Source: a bacterium | GTDB taxonomy: Bacteria; Verrucomicrobiota; Verrucomicrobiia; Chthoniobacterales; Terrimicrobiaceae | Length of the DNA: 9,529 bases | NCBI GenBank assembly: GCA_009920585.1 | Contig: RFZT01000073.1 | Span: 1 to 9,529 of the forward strand | Direction: 5' to 3' | Shown: positions 6,462 to 9,529 of the stretch, in pieces | Position numbering within the stretch: position 1 is the first letter of the stretch | How the letters are laid out: each line of letters begins with the position of its first letter | Notes under the pieces: generated by a model | What the model saw: the letters and a program-made list of their open reading frames with translations, nothing else | What the model was told of the DNA's origin: nothing | Databases searched by the model: none | Position numbers and translations under genes: made by a program

Positions 6462-7466
6462 TCAATGGCCGACCGATTTGTCAAGGGCGAAGTGGGCGGC
6501 TCCAAGCAATGCGGCTTGGTCATTGAGTATCACATAGACCGGTGTGTTTTCCATGAGAGGGGATAGACGCCCTTTGTCATTGAAGGAGTGGAGAAAAGAC
6601 GGGCTCTGAATTCGTGACAAAAGCTTGACTGGTATACCGCCTCCGAGAAAGACACCGCCAGTGGCCATTGTTTTTAAGGACATGTTTGCGGCTTCGGCAG
6701 CGAGGCAAGCGATAAAAATATCGAGCGTTTGGGCGCACATCGGGCAGGTTCCTAAGTCGGCATATTTCGAGATGACTGCGCCAGCTTCATGGGATTTCAT
6801 GTCGGCAGCTACGGAGGGATGCTCCGTTCCCCTTCCTGTGTCTCGCAGGAAATTGTAGATGTTGTTCACTCCCATTCCGGATACGATGCGTTCTGCGCTG
6901 ACGTGGCCGAATTGTTTCATGAGGTATTCGAGTAAAGCGATTTCCAGCTCATTTCTAGGAGCGAAGTCCGTATGACCACCTTCACAGGCCCAGACGTGAT
7001 AGCGTGAGCCATCCCAAAAGAGACCAGCCTCGCCTAGACCGGTTCCCGGGGAAACGACGCATCGATTGCCTTTGGCCCCATGATCTCCATTCTGGATCAC
7101 GGCAAAATCGTTTGCAGAAAGGCGTGAGATTCCGTGGGCGTTGGCGGCAAGATCATTGAGCACGCTCACGTGAGGGATGCCGAATTCCAGCGAGATTTCT
7201 TTGGCATCCACGCCCCAGGAGAGGTTTGTGGGTTTGGCACGTCCATTGATAACAACCCCAGGAATTCCAAATCCTGCACCGAGGATGGCCGGTGCGTCGT
7301 TCCCAAGAAATTCGTGAAGGATGGCATTGAGACTTGGATAGGCGGCGCTGGCGAAGCGTTGTTCTCGCAGAAGCGAAAGCTTATCGCCCACGATACTTAA
7401 GAGGGCTATATTCGATTTCGTGCCTCCGATATCGCCGGCAAGAATCAGGTGGGATTGATTCGGCAT
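6462..7466 (-). CDS. glk: Glucokinase, Glk family
   Basis: This enzyme phosphorylates glucose with ATP to glucose 6-phosphate in the cytoplasm. The 334-residue protein has the phosphate-binding loop AGDIGGTK (10-17), the sugar-binding VLNDLAANA (102-110, including Asn104 and catalytic Asp105), SPGTGLGEAGL (139-149), EGGHTDFAP (162-170, with Glu162 and His165), ERIVSG (192-197) and GGVFLGGGI (270-278). These line up with the Glk-type bacterial glucokinases (E. coli Glk-like) rather than ROK kinases, because the ROK zinc motif is absent. The ATG at 7466 shares one base with the zwf stop (TAATG) and lies ten residues before the phosphate loop, as usual in this family. An ATG further upstream at 7541 would add 25 residues encoded inside zwf and is rejected. 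It is probably co-transcribed with zwf, whose substrate it produces. A Cys-Pro-Met-Cys at 241-244 is a small oddity. Confidence 0.95.
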   Translation of the reverse strand: MPNQSHLILAGDIGGTKSNIALLSIVGDKLSLLREQRFASAAYPSLNAILHEFLGNDAPAILGAGFGIPGVVINGRAKPTNLSWGVDAKEISLEFGIPHVSVLNDLAANAHGISRLSANDFAVIQNGDHGAKGNRCVVSPGTGLGEAGLFWDGSRYHVWACEGGHTDFAPRNELEIALLEYLMKQFGHVSAERIVSGMGVNNIYNFLRDTGRGTEHPSVAADMKSHEAGAVISKYADLGTCPMCAQTLDIFIACLAAEAANMSLKTMATGGVFLGGGIPVKLLSRIQSPSFLHSFNDKGRLSPLMENTPVYVILNDQAALLGAAHFALDKSVGH

Positions 7467-8995
7467 TATTTGTTGAGGAAATAATGGTGCCAGCTGTGCC
7501 CAGATTTCTCGATGAGTTTGTCGGCAGCTTCGGGGCCCCATGTGCCAGCGGCATAATTTGGAAAATCCCTCGGATGGAGCGCCTGCCAGACGTCAAGGAT
7601 AGGATCTACGATCCGCCAGGACGCATCCACGCTGTCGTAGCGGTGGAAGAGCGTCATATCGCCGATCATGCAATCGTAGAGAAGGGTCTCGTAGCCTGTC
7701 GCTGCCGTTGTTTCGCCAAAATCCTTGTAACTGAAATCTAGGGGAACATTGGCGATCGCGACACCGGGTCCTGGACGCTTCGCGTGAATATCCATCGTGA
7801 TACCTTCATCAGGTTGGACATGGATCACGAGGCGGTTCGGCATGATGTTACTATCAACATCTTTTCCGAACAGCAGCAGCGGGGTCCGGCGAAATCCAAT
7901 AACGATCTGCGTGGTGTGAGCGGCGAGGCGCTTGCCGCTGCGGATGAAGAAAGGCACATCAGCCCAGCGCCAGTTTTCGACCATGAGTTTCATTGCCACG
8001 AAGGTCTCCGTGTTGGACTGCGGGTTCACATTGGGCTCCGAGCGATATCCGGGCACGTGTATGCCATCAATCAAGCCGGGTCCGTATTGTCCACGCACCG
8101 TGTTGGCGAGAATTTCCTCCGGTTCCATCGGGCGAATGGCTTCGAGTACTTTCACTTTCTCATTGCGAACACTGTCACCGGAGATCGAGGCTGGGGGCTC
8201 CATGGCGACCAGTGAGAGGACAGAAAGAATGTGGTTTTGGACCATGTCGCGGGTGACTCCGGATTGATCGTAATACCCTCCTCGGAGTTCCACGCCGAGT
8301 TGCTCGCCGACGGTGATTTGCACGTAGTCGATGTAGCGTCGGTTCCAGATCGGCTCAAAAACACTGTTTCCGAAACGGAAGACCATGATGTTTTGAACCG
8401 TTTCTTTTCCGAGATAATGATCGATACGGTAGATTTGGGATTCTTTGACGCGCTCGCTGAGTGAGGTATTGAGAGCTCTTGCGCTTGCGAGGTCATGTCC
8501 AAAGGGTTTCTCGATAATGATCCGTTTCCACGCGCCGTCGGATTCGGTCGTAAGGCCGACGAGGCTGAGTTGCTCTACGACTTTGCCGAAGAAAGTCGGA
8601 GCCACTGCAAGATAGAATAAAATATTCCCTGGGAGATTCCATTGTTTCTGAATCTCGGTGATTTTGAGGCTGAGATTTTTGAAGGTATCTGGGCTGTTGA
8701 AATCGCCCGACAGGTAGTAGCTTCTTTTCGAAAAATCATCCCACTCCTCATTATCGACATCGCGGGTGGCGAATTGCTTGATGTCCGATGTGATCTTTTC
8801 GCGATATTGATCATCATTGCTTTCGGTGACAGCCACGCCGATGAGGGCAAAGTTTTCTGGGAGGAGTTTGAGGGCTTTGAGATTATAAAGCGCCGGCATG
8901 AGTTTGCGCTTCGTGAGGTCGCCTGAGGCCCCAAAAACAACGATGCAGCATGGGTCGCCTGGTGTTTCGTGCCCTGTGAGTGGTTTCGTGCTCAT
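7466..8995 (-). CDS. zwf: Glucose-6-phosphate 1-dehydrogenase
   Basis: Zwf oxidises glucose 6-phosphate to 6-phosphogluconolactone with NADP+ (or NAD+). It is the entry step of the oxidative pentose-phosphate and Entner-Doudoroff pathways. The 509-residue length is normal for the family. The dinucleotide-binding FGASGDLTKRK lies at 21-31, and IEKPFG at 161-166. The active-site signature RIDHYLGKE is at 190-198, with substrate-binding His193. GGYYDQSGVTRDMVQNH ends at His255, the likely catalytic base by family comparison. The C-terminus ends in WGPEAADKLIEKSGHSW, also typical. The start at 8995 gives a 20-residue N-terminus before the nucleotide-binding loop, which is usual. The stop overlaps the glk start (TAATG), linking glucose phosphorylation and oxidation in one transcript. 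No good Shine-Dalgarno sequence precedes the ATG; the bases just upstream are AATAAAAAACAACC. Confidence 0.97.
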   Translation of the reverse strand: MSTKPLTGHETPGDPCCIVVFGASGDLTKRKLMPALYNLKALKLLPENFALIGVAVTESNDDQYREKITSDIKQFATRDVDNEEWDDFSKRSYYLSGDFNSPDTFKNLSLKITEIQKQWNLPGNILFYLAVAPTFFGKVVEQLSLVGLTTESDGAWKRIIIEKPFGHDLASARALNTSLSERVKESQIYRIDHYLGKETVQNIMVFRFGNSVFEPIWNRRYIDYVQITVGEQLGVELRGGYYDQSGVTRDMVQNHILSVLSLVAMEPPASISGDSVRNEKVKVLEAIRPMEPEEILANTVRGQYGPGLIDGIHVPGYRSEPNVNPQSNTETFVAMKLMVENWRWADVPFFIRSGKRLAAHTTQIVIGFRRTPLLLFGKDVDSNIMPNRLVIHVQPDEGITMDIHAKRPGPGVAIANVPLDFSYKDFGETTAATGYETLLYDCMIGDMTLFHRYDSVDASWRIVDPILDVWQALHPRDFPNYAAGTWGPEAADKLIEKSGHSWHHYFLNK

Positions 8996-9086
8996 GGTTG
9001 TTTTTTATTCGAGACTTTGGGGCTGAACAAGACCTCTATTTCAGAGTTTTCGGTGCAGGGATATGTGTGTTTCCGCGAGATAGGAT
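8996..9086. other. 91-base gap upstream of zwf, no clear signals
   Basis: This is the only sizeable gap in the window; it would hold any promoter for the zwf-glk operon. I see no inverted repeat with a T-run that would terminate the upstream gene, no recognisable operator, and only a poor sigma70-like pair placed too close to the zwf start. Read-through from the upstream gene or a promoter of another class are both possible. Confidence 0.5.
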
Positions 9087-9529
9087 TCAGGCCCCTATGC
9101 CGGTGAGTTTAGCCAATTGATCACGGCGTGTGGTTTGGATTTCATTCTCCAAAGCCTTTCGTGCATCCGATCGATCTTTAAGCTCTTTGATGCGGGCGGG
9201 CTGTAGGGTTTCGCGTCGCTTCAGAAGTGTCACCACTTCGTCTCTGGCTTCCCGTATGAGAGGTTCGATTTTTTTGACTTCTGCGGATTGTGGGGACTCA
9301 CTCAGGCTGGAATCAAAGGGTTGCACCAGATCGCCCAGCCATCGGATCACGCAGTCGATGCGTTTGGACTCGGCGAGATTCTCGCAGAGGGCGAGATCGC
9401 TAGCAGCCACTTTTTTGAGATAGGCAACCGCCTCCCGAGCGGTTGGAGTGAGTACGGCCACTTGGCAGGCACCGTTGCGAGATTCCGGGACTCGTTCCGC
9501 CGGCATTTCGGCAATAAAATCGACAGCGC
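9087..9529 (-). CDS. Unrecognised protein, 5'-truncated at the window edge
   Basis: The frame is open to the right edge, so the visible part is the C-terminal 146 residues or so of a protein that may begin outside the window. An internal ATG at 9506 would give 139 residues, but the frame continues upstream as AVDFIAE before it with no stop, so a longer protein is likely. I do not recognise the family. The sequence looks wholly helical and soluble: AREAVAYLKKVAASDLALCE and RIDCVIRWLGDLVQPFD near the start, then a charged segment from about two fifths onward (EVKKIEPLIREARDEVVTLL, RIKELKDRSDARKALENEIQ) with heptad-like spacing suggesting a coiled coil. It ends QLAKLTGIGA. No membrane segment or catalytic motif is visible. 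It lies 91 bases upstream of zwf in the same direction; whether it shares its transcript is unclear. Confidence 0.6.
   Translation of the reverse strand, partial: AVDFIAEMPAERVPESRNGACQVAVLTPTAREAVAYLKKVAASDLALCENLAESKRIDCVIRWLGDLVQPFDSSLSESPQSAEVKKIEPLIREARDEVVTLLKRRETLQPARIKELKDRSDARKALENEIQTTRRDQLAKLTGIGA

Noticed and set aside
7784..8215. A 143-codon plus-strand frame opposite zwf
   Set aside because: It is antisense to a fully intact and strongly recognised zwf.
9002..9030. Possible zwf promoter on the minus strand: TTGTTC, 17 bases, TAAAAA
   Set aside because: Only 3 of 6 and 4 of 6 bases match the consensus, and the predicted start of transcription would fall at the zwf start codon itself.

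Overview
The window reads as chromosomal, gene-dense DNA from a Gram-negative-type bacterium. The most likely source is the Verrucomicrobiota or a related PVC-group lineage. This is an inference from gene content: a Bat-type gene cluster, a secreted DUF3108 protein next to trmB, and a Glk-family glucokinase directly behind zwf. No rRNA or other taxonomic marker is present. Base composition is close to balanced throughout, and I see no insertion sequence, integrase, tRNA, CRISPR array or phage gene. Only about 100 bases lie outside genes.

Left half, plus strand (1-4427): one tightly packed gene train. It opens with the 3' end of a Bat protein (BatC, or the C-terminal part of a BatB/BatC protein). 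The visible part is a highly charged linker that begins in a perfect 9-bp tandem repeat coding Gln-Lys-Asp, followed by a short C-terminal block. Next come batD (large envelope protein with one C-terminal membrane helix), batE (TPR, two membrane helices, SH3-like domain), a secreted DUF3108 protein, and trmB (tRNA m7G46 methyltransferase). batD and batE overlap by 11 bases. batE/DUF3108 and DUF3108/trmB overlap by 4 bases each (GTGA and ATGA). The tRNA methyltransferase is therefore probably co-expressed with the envelope genes.

Right half, minus strand (9529-4402): the 5'-truncated end of an unrecognised coiled-coil-like protein, a 91-base gap, then zwf (glucose-6-phosphate dehydrogenase), glk (glucokinase), a 67-residue unknown protein, and a large membrane-anchored repeat protein, probably TPR. 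zwf and glk share one base (TAATG). The small gene starts three bases after glk and overlaps the repeat-protein gene by ATGA. Glk makes glucose 6-phosphate and Zwf oxidises it to 6-phosphogluconolactone, so the first two genes feed glucose into the oxidative pentose-phosphate or Entner-Doudoroff routes. The last two have no known role in this.

The two trains converge. The 3' ends of trmB and the repeat-protein gene overlap by 26 bases and no terminator is visible between them. I found no clearly new defence or mobile system. The points most worth a second look are the coding minisatellite, the small coupled gene with the membrane repeat protein behind glk, the terminator-less convergent overlap, and the near absence of Shine-Dalgarno sequences.
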